58,500 bases of DNA. It comes from Glandiceps talaboti. Taxonomy: Eukaryota > Hemichordata > Enteropneusta > Spengelidae. This document shows, in pieces, positions 36,501 to 46,676 of this stretch. The stretch's first letter is position 1, and each line of letters starts with the position of its first letter. The notes beneath the pieces are model-generated. The model did not search any database, was not told the origin of the DNA, and was given only the letters and a program-made list of their open reading frames with translations. The translations under genes and the position numbers were made by a program. Where the stretch lies: NCBI RefSeq assembly GCF_964340395.1, contig NC_135562.1:69001-127500 (forward strand), given 5' to 3'.

Positions 36501-39500
36501 CATGTCTGTTGTGATTGTGAGTGTTGATAGAATTTTCTTTGTTGTTTACTTGTTTAAGTCTGGCTCCCTTGTTTTGTACTAATAAACTGTTATACAAATG
36601 TATATAATTTCAGGCTATCCACCAGATGAGCGTGCTTTACTAGATTCATTTACTCGAAGACAATCCCATACTCCAGACTTATTTCTTGCCCGGTATCATG
36701 ATGGTAAATTAGTAGGGGTAAGATTTTTGTACACAGTTTTAATATTGTGATGGTAAATTATAAATACGTCTGGAGTACAAAATATATAACTAGCCATTCT
36801 CAATTACATTAATAACTAGCCATTCTCAATCACATTGATAACTAGCCATTCTCAATCACATTGATAACTAGCCATTCTCAATTACATTGATAACTAGCCA
36901 TTCTCAATCACATAGATATCTAGCCATTCTCAATCACATAGATATCTAGCCATTCTCAATCACATTGATAACTAGCCACTCTCAATCACATAGATAACTA
37001 GCCATTCTCAATTACATTGATAACTAGCCATCCTGAATTACATTGATAACTAGCCATTCTCAATCACATTGATAACTAGCCATTCTCAATCACATAAATA
37101 ACTAGCCACTCTCAATCACATAGATAACTAGCCATTCTCAATTACATTGATAACTAGCCATTCTCAATTACATAGATATCTAGCCATTCTCAATCACATT
37201 GATAACTAGCCATTCTCAATCACATAGATAACTAGCCATTCTCAATCACATAGATAACTAGCCATTCTCAATCACATAGATATCTAGCCATTCTCAATCA
37301 CATAGATAACTAGCCATTCCCAATTACATTAATAACTAGCCATTCTCAATTACATAATTTGATAACTAGCCATTCTTAATTACATAGATAACTAGCCATT
37401 CTCAATCACATAGATAACTAGCCATTCTCATTCACATTGATAACTAGCCATTCTCAATTATATTGATAACTAGCCATTCTCAATCACATAGATAACTAGC
37501 CATTCTCAATCACATTGATAACTAGACATTCTCAATTACATTGATAACTAGCCATTCTTAATCACATAGATAACTAGCCATTCTCAATCACATAGATAAC
37601 TAGCCATTCTCAATCACATAGATAACTAGCCATTCTCAATTACATTAATAACTAGCCATTCTCAATTACATTGATAACCAGCCATTCTTAATTACATTGA
37701 TAACTAGCCATTCTCAATCACATAGATATCTAGCCATTCTCAATCATATTGATAACTAGCCATTCTCAATCACATAGATAACTAGCCATTCTCAATCACA
37801 TAAATAACTAGCCATTCTCAATTACATTGATAACTAGCCATTCTTAATCACATAGATAACTAGCCATTCTCAATCACATTGATAACTAGCCATTCTCAAT
37901 TATATTGATAACTAGCCATTCTCAATCACATAGATAACTAGCCATTCTCAATTACATTGATAACTAGCCATTCTCAATTATATTGATAACTAGCCATTCT
38001 CAATCACATAGATAACTAGCCATTCTCAATTACATTGATAACTAGCCATTCTCAATTATATTGATAACTACAATGTAGACATTCTCAATTACATAGATAA
38101 CTAGCCATTTTCAATTACATTGATAACTAGCCATTCTCAATCACATTGATAACTAGCCATTCTCAATTACATTGATAACTAGCCATTCTCAATCACATAG
38201 ATATCTAGCCATTCTCAATTACATTAATAACTAGCCATTCTCAATCACATTGATAACTAGCCATTCTCAATTACATTGATAACTAGCCATCCTGAATTAC
38301 ATTGATAACTAGCCATTCTCAATCACATTGATAACTAGCCATTCTCAATCACATAAATAACTAGCCACTCTCAATCACATAGATAACTAGCCATTCTCAA
38401 TTACATTGATAACTAGCCATTCTCAATTACATTAATAACTAGCCATTCTTAATTACATTGATAACTAGCCATTCTTAGTCACATAGATAACTAGCCATTC
38501 TCAATCACATTGATAACTAGCCATTCTCAATCACATAAATAACTAGCCACTCTCAATCACATAGATAACTAGCCATTCTCAATTACATTGATAACTAGCC
38601 ATTCTCAATTACATTAATAACTAGCCATTCTTAATTACATTGATAACTAGCCATTCTTAGTCACATAGATAACTAGCCATTCTCAATTACATTGATAACT
38701 AGCCATTCTCAATTCTCAACTAACCATTTTCATTCACATATAATGTAGATAACTAGCCATTCCCAATCACATTGATAACTAGCCATTCTCAATTATTTTG
38801 ATAACTAGCCATTCTCAATTATTTTGATAACTAACCATTTTCATTCACATAGACAACTAGCCATTCTCAATCACTTAGAATAATTTGTGATAAGAATACT
38901 ATAAATACACCATTATTTGATATGTTACAAAAATCAAAACCAAAATATATTCAGCTTATATCCCTTTAATGTGGCACTGAATGAGATCATTTTGTCTAAA
39001 TGTAATTTCAAATAACAAACAAATGACTTGTTTTCAGTATGCTTGTAGTAGTCGTTACCATGGTGACACTTACACTCAAGAATGTTTAAAGGAATATGTG
39101 GATGGAGGGGACGCAGCCTGTCTCCATTCATTATGTATTGCAGCAGAAGAAAGACGTAAGGTAATATTAAATCATCATTTTTACGGTGTCACAACAGCAA
39201 TGGTCACACTGTTACATGCATTTAATTGCCTGTATTTAGTCTTGGTTACCCATACTCTCACCACTGGGGGCTCTATTACATGACCACTAGTCTTGGTTAC
39301 CCATACTCTCACCACTGGGGGCTCTATTACATGACCACTAGTCTTGGTTACCCATACTCTCACCACTGGGGGCTCTATTACATGACCACTAGTCTTGGTT
39401 ACCCATACTCTCACCACTGGGGGCTCTATTACATGACCACTAGTCTTGGTTACCCATACTCTCACCACTGGGGCTCTATTACATGACCACTAGTCTTGGT

Positions 39501-41385
39501 TACCCATACTCTCACCACTGGGGGCTCTACTATGAGACAATGCAGCCAGACAAGAGTCTGGTGAAACACAATCCAAAATCACCTGCACTGGAAATCACAC
39601 AATTCATTTCTTCCAAGTCATGAAAAATGGGTTTACGAGGCCTGTTCACTGTAATTAAGATGTATACATGTCAGTCGCTTGAGACATGATAACCGGTCAC
39701 GAAGGTACCTGGATCATTCAACCTGCAATGTTGGACATGAAGTATTCCCCAGCATGCACTGCTCTGGGAAAGAGATCTGGTGTGGTTAATTGTGATTACA
39801 TTTCCCCACACTCTCATCTAGGTGGTCTCGTAGTAGAGCTCCAACAGTGAGAGTCTGGGTAATCCAGCAGTGTTTGAGACAACCAGTACACAGACAGACA
39901 GACAGGGCCACACTAACATTGAAACATCAGCTTCACAAAAGGGAGCTGAAATTTGAAATGAGTTGAGGAACTTATCAATTACCAAAGCTGTTATATTTCA
40001 ACATTGCTTGGCCTGCAGTAAGATACATTTACATCTATACATGTAACAAAAAGGTGCCTAACTTTGTAATGTTAATGAATTTTGTACAAAGTATCCAATG
40101 GATTGTCAGCTTTTCGATGTCATTAGCAAATGAAAGATTGATTGACACTGTACTAGAAGTGAGGAAGGGGAGAGGGTCCTCCTAATTCATAAGCCAAACG
40201 TATAACTGAACTGATAACGTTTAATTTTGTTTTAACCACAGTGATTGTAATGTATTCTAAAGTGAGAAAGTTTATGCCCTGTAATAAGCAAATATTTATT
40301 AAAACTGTTTGATAAGTAGAAAGCCATGACTGTCAACATTTATTTTGCCCCATCACCCTGTAAATAGACAGGTCTCCTTTCATGTTACATTAACTGAAAA
40401 TTTCTTACCATAGCTACCATGATTAAAATTATTCCATTGTAAGATAATTTAAGTTTTGGTTTTTAATTCACAGGGATATGGTAAAGATTTGTTAAAGAGA
40501 TACGTGAACCATATACAAAAGACTTTACCAGAAATACAGAGGATTTTACTTCTGTGCAAGGAACACTTACAGTCATTTTACAAGTCTGTTGGTTTTACAG
40601 TTAAAGGACCCTCAAGTGTACAAATTGGTAAGTCAGGCCTGGTTAATCCTCTTTGTCCCATCGGGTATATGTTTGTACACAACTAAGTACAAGTTGTGAG
40701 GATGAGGATTAACTTCTCTCTCTCCCTCCCTCCCCCCCCCCCCCCCTCTCCCCTGCTACTATGAAGTACCAGGCATTTGCCCAGGAAATGTGATGCACTG
40801 CCTTTCCTTATACTTTAATATGCTATTTTACTCGCGACTGTTTTCCAAAAAGCATTTATACAAATTAATGATGTAACTGATACTAATACTGTTGTTAATG
40901 TTACTGAATGCCCTTGACAGCATCACAGATCATCTTCTGGTGTTGTTAGCATAGTTTGCGACAGGTTGGTGGTATACATATAATTGGATTGTCATAACTT
41001 TATAATGTAATGCCAGTAGAAGAAGATATGTCATATCTTATTATTTATGCATACAATATAGTTCTGGTAGTACAAAAATGGCCAACTATGCTTCAGTCAA
41101 CACCCATTTATATACAGCATACATAACCCAGGAAAATGTATGAACTCTGCATTAAAGTTGAAATTGATAACATATCTCATCCCACCTATATGAAATCATA
41201 AGCCATGATAAAGAAGATATAAATTATTAGTGGGTAGTTAGTCAATCAAGCTAATTATCTCTCAATCAACATTCTTTATTATTGTTAAGGTGTTGCTGAA
41301 GGCTTTACTTTGACATGTTCCAATTCTGTTTTCAGGTGACAGTCTTTGGTATGAATGCTGCTACGAAATTCATAAAAACATTTGA
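32726..41385 (+). CDS. AANAT-like: AANAT-like GNAT N-acetyltransferase (non-vertebrate type), complete
   Basis: Predicted acetyl-CoA-dependent arylalkylamine N-acetyltransferase of the non-vertebrate AANAT group, cytosolic. Exons: 32726-32801, 36614-36717, 39038-39160, 40474-40627, 41336-41385; 507 nt, 168 aa, with all phases consistent. The start has A at -3, G at +4 and an in-frame TAG 9 nt upstream. Visible signatures: GYPPDE near residue 26, LHSLCIAAEERRKGYGKDLL (89-108) with the R-x-x-G-x-G acetyl-CoA loop at 99-104, LLLCKEHLQSFYKSVGF (126-142), and GPSS at 146-149. In vertebrate AANAT the catalytic HLH pair precedes the loop; here it is CLH (88-90), so only the second histidine is kept, while the tyrosine of FYK (137) is present. 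No N- or C-terminal phosphorylation extension is seen. These traits fit a general amine acetylator rather than the melatonin-clock enzyme. The substrate is not shown by the sequence. Confidence 0.88.
32930..33475. repeat. degenerate ~65-bp tandem repeat, AANAT-like intron 1
   Basis: Phrases ctagctatcagcc, aggggtctggctaggcagc and tattcaagctatta recur. The copies are divergent on the left and more alike on the right. Confidence 0.8.
33545..33587. repeat. (AT)n microsatellite
   Basis: AT dinucleotide run in AANAT-like intron 1. Confidence 0.95.
33829..34050 (-). mobile_element. possible LINE ORF2 C-terminal remnant
   Basis: A 73-codon minus-strand frame contains GRRQLNYMDTYIARDIK, KDSWRNIVDSIS and an acidic DGDDDRDDDDD stretch. 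The order (basic GR-rich, YMD, W..IV) resembles the extreme C-terminus of some endonuclease/RT LINE proteins. No RT motif is present. The first 30 codons could equally be chance. Confidence 0.35.
34200..36135. repeat. long interspersed repeat, copy 2, with internal ~83-bp minisatellite
   Basis: 34225-35590 is a tandem array of about 17 units (83 bp, with a ~76-bp variant) built on tttcatcagtgacatgcaaa, ttaggtgtacaaatgtgata and catttggcaatgtatagatg. 35590-36135 then continues with cctagcaataagacc-type ~105-bp sub-repeats and the end cattggcactattttt. At 52930-53000 the same array phrase occurs once, so the array is an internal expansion of this interspersed element. Frames of up to 137 codons across it are spurious. 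Confidence 0.8.
36775..38880. repeat. 26-bp minisatellite, ~80 copies, AANAT-like intron 2
   Basis: The unit is actagccattctcaat, yacatwgata, with variants cattgata, catagata, cattaata and atatcta. Blocks of several units recur in the same order (for example around 37000-37130 and 38280-38420), a sign of higher-order duplication. It starts about 60 bp after the exon 2 donor and fills nearly the whole intron. Confidence 0.96.
39239..39865. mobile_element. MITE-like element whose left terminal repeat has become a 51-bp minisatellite
   Basis: 39498-39538 (from ggttacccatactctcacca to actatgagac) and 39825-39865 (from gtctcgtagtagagctcc to gggtaatcc) are imperfect 41-bp inverted repeats bounding a ~368-bp element. 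Five further copies of the left terminus plus 10 bp lie tandemly upstream from 39239 with 51-bp spacing. In AANAT-like intron 3. No coding capacity. Confidence 0.75.
39866..40473. other. AANAT-like intron 3, downstream part: no feature seen
   Basis: AT-rich unique sequence leading to the exon 4 acceptor. Only an acagacagacag run near 39890 stands out. Confidence 0.5.
40628..41335. other. AANAT-like intron 4, with C-rich tract
   Basis: Unique intron. A pyrimidine tract at 40714-40755 ends in a run of about 14-16 cytosines. Nothing else recognised. Confidence 0.5.
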
Positions 41386-41627
41386 TGTATGACATAATAC
41401 TACACAATTTGAGTGATGTTGACTTGTCGGAAAAGATTGAATTAATTTGATTACAAGCAACAATTGGATAATTATGAATTCATTGTCTTTAAATGTAAAT
41501 TTCATCAAAAATAATTTAACAGAATTCCTTTTTGTTACTTTATTTTCCTTGAAATAAGGCTTTCTTTCTTTTGTATAATTAATTTGTTCTGTCGTGATGA
41601 TTCCATTGTACTCCTATGGTAATTGAA

Positions 41628-41633
41628 AATAAA
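41628..41633 (+). terminator. candidate poly(A) signal of the AANAT-like gene
   Basis: AATAAA about 240 nt after the stop codon at 41383-41385, in AT-rich sequence. The cleavage site is not established. Confidence 0.45.
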
Positions 41634-41899
41634 GACTTTTACTATAAAATTAAAAGAAATCAGTATTATGCAAATTACTTATTTAAAACTACATCAAGCT
41701 ATAGGGCTCATGTGTGCTGTGTTATCGCTACTGAATATAACAACTTCATTTTTATTACGTATATACAATTTGATGGTTAGTTTCTTAAGATTTTGCCTAG
41801 TTAGTGATACATGTGTAATTTTATTTGTGAATGTTTGGAAAACCTTTTTTTCTGTTCTTGCCATACCCATTAAGATGTTTCGTTCAAATTAATGCCATG

Positions 41900-42160
41900 A
41901 TTTTTAGCACAAAAACCATCGGATCAACTGTTTTGGTATTCGGTGGGGACATTAGTTTTGGTGTCTAGCTAAGAAAGTGACAGCAAAATGGTCGCCAAAA
42001 AATGTCACTTTTGGTCACTTAAACTCAAATCCTACTTGGAAGATTAATCTGAAATATGGTGGGAATGTTCCAAGTGATGTGTACGTAAACGATTGTACCT
42101 TAATTTAATGAGTCAGTTGCATAATTAAGAAAATGTATCAAGCCATGCAGCCTAGGAGCA
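41900..42160. repeat. fragment related to the left part of the interspersed repeat
   Basis: Phrases such as accatcggatcaactg, tttggtgtctagct, ctgaaatatggtgggaa and cataattaag parallel 52605-52790 (accgctggaccgattg, tttggtgtctagttggg, ctgaaatttggtgggaac). Non-coding. Confidence 0.5.
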
Positions 42161-42789
42161 TGTATGGTAGCTCAGAAAAAATATTACGGTTTGAATTCTT
42201 AAAGTAATAAAATATGGATAAAAATAACAAATTAAAGTGCTTTCATAAATGTGTAAGCTTTTGTTTCTAATGCTGATCGGCGAAACTTAATTTACATTAA
42301 CAATGTTACAGGTTAATATATGTGGCTACGTTGTATTATGTAACCATATGTATCAGCCGAAAGGAACATTTTCCCAAATGTTCATACCTTTAATTCAAAA
42401 TTGATAATTTCGAAATCTGACGATGATACCAAATTTAATGTATGTAACGTCGTCGCCGTCATCATCGACGTCATCATCAATATCACCATCGTCTCCATCA
42501 TATCATTATTATAGCCATTTGACAACAGACAGACAAATACTAGAGCGATACAGGACTACGGTACCTAATTGAAACTGCCAATCATTTAGGCCGAGTAATA
42601 TAGCGTATTAAATATGATTGTTTACAAAGGCGTTGATCTTATCAATGTTAAATAAATATTATTGACTCGCAACAAGCAAACAAAAACGTCTTTTCTATTA
42701 TAATCGATGGTAATGATAACGTGCGTCACATGTTTCAACAATAGCCTGCTCCGTGAAAGAAGAGAAACATTCAGAGATTTTGTCTGATT

Positions 42790-42924
42790 TCCTATGATCA
42801 CGTGACTTTAACTCGCGTTCACTTCCGCATCTTGCCATCTTTTCCGTTTTGGTCTTCTCCGTGCCCTTCTTCTTACCCAGTCACTTAAAATGTTACGTCG
42901 GTGTCCATCAGCACAGATTCCGTA
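42790..42924 (+). promoter_or_regulatory. possible housekeeping promoter with short first exon
   Basis: A cluster of tcacgtgac (E-box), acttccg (ETS) and gccatctttt (YY1-like) is followed by a pyrimidine-rich stretch and ATG at 42890. Eleven codons (M-L-R-R-C-P-S-A-Q-I-P) run to a good donor, GTAAGTAATG, at 42925. This could be exon 1 of a gene whose intron now holds the retrotransposon at 43499. I could not find a convincing second exon, so the reading is tentative. Confidence 0.35.
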
Positions 42925-43498
42925 AGTAATGATTACTTGTCATCTGGCTGTACGAATAATTCCGAATCGGCAAGTGCAGACATTTTCTAAGAGATGTGAT
43001 ATATGACATATGCCAGATGGTAAGCGATGGCTGAGTTATATCTGCTAATCACGTAAACATGAACTTTCTCTCCGAAATCGACACCTTTGCCATCACATCA
43101 AGAATTCCATTTGCTTGTATAATATTTTGATTACCTTGGCAAACTATTTTACACTACATATTACCCTAGACTACCAACCTATATCCCAGACCAGTGAGCA
43201 CTAAAAGTGGTCTGAGCCTATATTAACACTAAGGCTTCAGTGCACACGAACCTTATCTCGATCAAACACCTTCCTGCGCTTTAGAAACCTTCGAAATGTC
43301 AGTACATGTTATCAGTAATATCTCAGATATTTCTATTGTGTGCCCAGTCACGATGTGTATCGTCCAAATCTGAATCAATGCTTTTGTTAAATACCAGCTA
43401 GGTCAACTTACCATATTTTCCTCCGATTATTTGTAGCTAATATAACACGCAAAAACCATTTTGCTATTTGATTTTTAACACAACTGAACTGATAACAT

Positions 43499-44051
43499 TG
43501 TGACGGTACGAGCCGCCACCTCATAAGATTTATTTAGTAGTTACCATATTACTGTTTGTTAGACCCAAAGCGTGTTATTGGGACAGCTAGTACTTTAATT
43601 TGTGGAGCTGGGTCATTTTCACTATTTCTGGACCAATCCGGAAGAACTACGTCACCTCCGGACAGTTAGTAACATTGTAGCCAGTTTGGGCGGGAAATAC
43701 CCAGGTTTACATGTGGTTTGTAGTTTTACGGAGAGTCGAGCGTGAACCGTCGAGTAGTGCGGACCGGTGTGTTGTAAGGTCCGGTTAGTTGTAGTATGCA
43801 GACCGTAGTATGTAAGGTCTGGTATTGCAAACCCATGAACTGTAGTACGTTGATGGTGGAGAATAAAGTACGGCTGATGTGTTGAACTGTAGGCGATTGG
43901 TTATCGTTTTATTCGCATCCTGTGGGACGTTAACCCCACGGCGAGGACGCGCTCCAATATAACTCAGCAGCGGGAACCCAAGGTAAATTTACACAGCTCT
44001 GTCTATGGCCGATGGTTTGATCGGCTGGGGAATAGACGGGCGATTGTGACA
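43499..44051 (+). repeat. 5' LTR (553 bp)
   Basis: Begins TGTGACGG and ends GATTGTGACA, with TG...CA termini. Matches the 3' LTR base for base as far as I can read. Contains AATAAA at about 43862-43867 (poly(A) signal of the R region). No clear TATA box was picked out. Confidence 0.95.
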
Positions 44052-44052
44052 T

Positions 44053-44064
44053 TGGTGGCAGTGG
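44053..44064 (+). other. primer-binding site
   Basis: TGGTGGCAGTGG begins 1-2 nt after the 5' LTR. The leading TGG would pair with a tRNA 3' CCA end. The tRNA species was not identified. Confidence 0.7.
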
Positions 44065-44129
44065 TTTGGATATCTGTCGAGTTTGGAGAAAACTGATATT
44101 TTCGCTTGCAGTCTAATATTTAAGTCTAC

Positions 44130-46676
44130 ATGTGCAGCTGTGAACTTTTTCGTCGACGAACTTTGAAGCAGTGTGTTTCTGTATTTATCATTGTGAACAT
44201 TGTAATGGCTACAGCTAGAGTAACGGACGGTATGAACGGTAACGATGATGTGATTTCTTTTCCTTCAAAAAGAAGATTTCAAAGTGACTCTAGATCTGTT
44301 GAGTTTGGTGAACGAAGTCAAGCGACACCGGCTAGACAGAGTACAACTTCGTTGAGAGAGAGTGGTTACCGGTCTGATGACTATTCCAGTCCTGTATATC
44401 AACCACTTGGAACAATGAAACGATCTCGAGTTTTGGATGCAGTCAGTGGAAGTGTGCGACACGATTTGCCAGAATACAAACCTGACATCGAAAACCAACT
44501 TGATGGTTTCAACGGAGAGAGTGAACGACATGAACAGAGAACAATAACAAACTCTATATATTTTGACCAAGATAATTATTCTCCGATCACGAACAGAAAT
44601 ACTAGCGGAGAAATAAATACAATGTCATGTAAAAGTGACGAATTGAATGAATCATTCGTCATTATGGACACACCCAATTATAAACCAGAGACTGACAATG
44701 TACCACAGCATAGAACGAGCGAGTTAATGACACCGCCAAATAAATATCCCCTTGATCGCCAGTATCAACTTGCTGGACGCTATACAACACAACGTGTTCC
44801 AAGTCAAGGTAGAGTACAAGATGCTAGGTACATACCCTCATCGAATAGTGACACATTTGTACAACAAGGAGCTAGACCCAAGCACAGGTCTAGCGACAAT
44901 AACACTCATTTATTGTCAAACAATTCATTAGACTTCTGTACCTTTAAGAATGAACTGAGTAGATCGGAAAGTACACCAATATTGGGAGGAAATCGACCTA
45001 CATTCGACACAGTTCAACCTGAACGACGCCCTCAACAGGCCAACTTGGACAAACATATCCCACAGTGTCGATGTGTTTACCATAATCAACGATCAAATGA
45101 GTGCGGTAATAACGTATGTGTAGACGAGTCCCATACTGGAGTAAGCAGTCCATCCAACCAATCAATGTTGGGAGTACACAACACAGACCATTCTCCTAGC
45201 AGGGGGCTGCATACTCAACCACATGTGATGAGTGCTGGAAATTATTCATCACCAGTTACAACATATGAGGAAAAACAAAAGTATCACACAGGTCAAACAT
45301 CGAACGCTTGGGGACGCTATGATAATGGCCATGGTTATACACATGACCTTCCCCATGGTCAGCAATGTAATAGACCTGAAAACAGTAACTACCAGGCCAA
45401 CACGCCACAAAGTGTATTGCCCTCTATGTCAACAGTTGGTAATAGTAACAGCCAACACTCTAGGCACTGCAACTGTCTATCACCTGGATGTAGTTGTACA
45501 ACTGTGATGCATGGCAGTGGTAACCATGACTACCAGTATAATGTAAGGGATAATAATCAGAGTAGTCAGGACTACCAGTATAACAGCAGTGATGTGATAC
45601 CAACATATAATAATGGTGACCAAGCACAAGTTTGTGACACTGGTTCATCACCATGGTTACCACAAAATCCTGACTATTCAAATGAATATGATGTGCCCCG
45701 CCCACCATTGAGGAGACAAGCACGCCTTGTTGGTAAGCAACAATTTGAGGACTATGGAATTCATTTTCCAATAAAACCAACTGTAACACCTGATAGATTT
45801 GATGGAGACAAACCATGGAGAGACCATATCAACCACTTTGAATTCTGTGCTAAAATAAATAAGTGGAATGACAATCAGAAGGCACAGTTTCTTGCTGCGT
45901 CACTTCGTGGACCAGCCCAGAAAATCTTAAAAAGAATACCTGACATTCACAGTGTTAGATATTACGACCTTGTGGAATTGTTGGAGCAACGCTACGGAAC
46001 CACGGGACAGGCCGACAAATATTTGTGGCAACTACGTAGCCGAAAGAGACGAAGTGATGAATCACTAGCTGAATTAGGACAAGCTATTCAAGAACTAACT
46101 GAATTAGCATATCCTGGACTACCAAGTGAAGCTATTGATCGTATAGCAAAACAACAATTTGCTGAAGCTATTCCAGAAAAAGAAATCCGGATGGATCTTC
46201 ATAGGGAGCACCCTCGCACACTAGAGGAAGCTATTAGGGCTGCAGTCTCTATTGAGGCTTACATTCAGGCTGAAATGGAACAAACTGCACCCACAAGGAG
46301 GCGTTACACTATGAGAGTCCGGCAAAATAGTGATTATTGTGATGAAGAGACATTATTGGATTCAGGCCAAACTCATGGACTGAATTCTCTTGATGACATT
46401 ATGACTGCTGTACAAAGATTACAGGTTCAGCAACGTAATTACCAACCTCATAGAGATGAGAGAAGACCACAAGGACCCTGTTATGCTTGCGGGCAGTTGG
46501 GACATATACGTCGTGATTGCCCAACCAACCAAGTGCAGGAAAACGCCAATGGGCTGGGACTAAGGGCCCAACCCCAGCCCATAGACAGTCAGAGGCCCAG
46601 CCAAAAGGTAGTCAACATACAAGAGAGTGCACACAGCATGGGACAACAAACCTGCAAGTGCCAGTGCAGCCAGTAA
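44130..46676 (+). CDS. gag: retrotransposon Gag (848 codons)
   Basis: Structural protein of the element. Residues about 1-530 are a long polar, low-complexity N-terminal region rich in S, N, Q, Y and H with two cysteine clusters (near CRCVYHNQ and CNCLSPGCSC). About 550-720 is a Retrotrans_gag-type capsid domain (TPDRFDGDKPWRDHINHFEF, then RYGTTGQADKYLWQLR). A CCHC zinc knuckle, C-x2-C-x4-H-x4-C, is at 784-797. The frame opens at ATG 44130, but a second ATG (codon 26, 44205), giving MATARVTDGMN, may be the real start, since the first 25 codons look leader-like. Gag of this length is long for Ty3/gypsy, mostly because of the N-terminal extension. It overlaps pol by 160 nt. Confidence 0.93.
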   Translation: MCSCELFRRRTLKQCVSVFIIVNIVMATARVTDGMNGNDDVISFPSKRRFQSDSRSVEFGERSQATPARQSTTSLRESGYRSDDYSSPVYQPLGTMKRSRVLDAVSGSVRHDLPEYKPDIENQLDGFNGESERHEQRTITNSIYFDQDNYSPITNRNTSGEINTMSCKSDELNESFVIMDTPNYKPETDNVPQHRTSELMTPPNKYPLDRQYQLAGRYTTQRVPSQGRVQDARYIPSSNSDTFVQQGARPKHRSSDNNTHLLSNNSLDFCTFKNELSRSESTPILGGNRPTFDTVQPERRPQQANLDKHIPQCRCVYHNQRSNECGNNVCVDESHTGVSSPSNQSMLGVHNTDHSPSRGLHTQPHVMSAGNYSSPVTTYEEKQKYHTGQTSNAWGRYDNGHGYTHDLPHGQQCNRPENSNYQANTPQSVLPSMSTVGNSNSQHSRHCNCLSPGCSCTTVMHGSGNHDYQYNVRDNNQSSQDYQYNSSDVIPTYNNGDQAQVCDTGSSPWLPQNPDYSNEYDVPRPPLRRQARLVGKQQFEDYGIHFPIKPTVTPDRFDGDKPWRDHINHFEFCAKINKWNDNQKAQFLAASLRGPAQKILKRIPDIHSVRYYDLVELLEQRYGTTGQADKYLWQLRSRKRRSDESLAELGQAIQELTELAYPGLPSEAIDRIAKQQFAEAIPEKEIRMDLHREHPRTLEEAIRAAVSIEAYIQAEMEQTAPTRRRYTMRVRQNSDYCDEETLLDSGQTHGLNSLDDIMTAVQRLQVQQRNYQPHRDERRPQGPCYACGQLGHIRRDCPTNQVQENANGLGLRAQPQPIDSQRPSQKVVNIQESAHSMGQQTCKCQCSQ

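Noticed and set aside
43800-44129. Splice donor-like caaggtaaatt in the 5' LTR as evidence of a spliced subgenomic RNA
   Set aside because: No env-like frame exists downstream and no acceptor stands out, so a spliced product cannot be supported.
46517-46520. TTG at the opening of pol as a real start codon
   Set aside because: Eukaryotic elements rarely initiate at TTG; the frame merely opens after a TGA and the frameshift signal 21 nt on explains expression.
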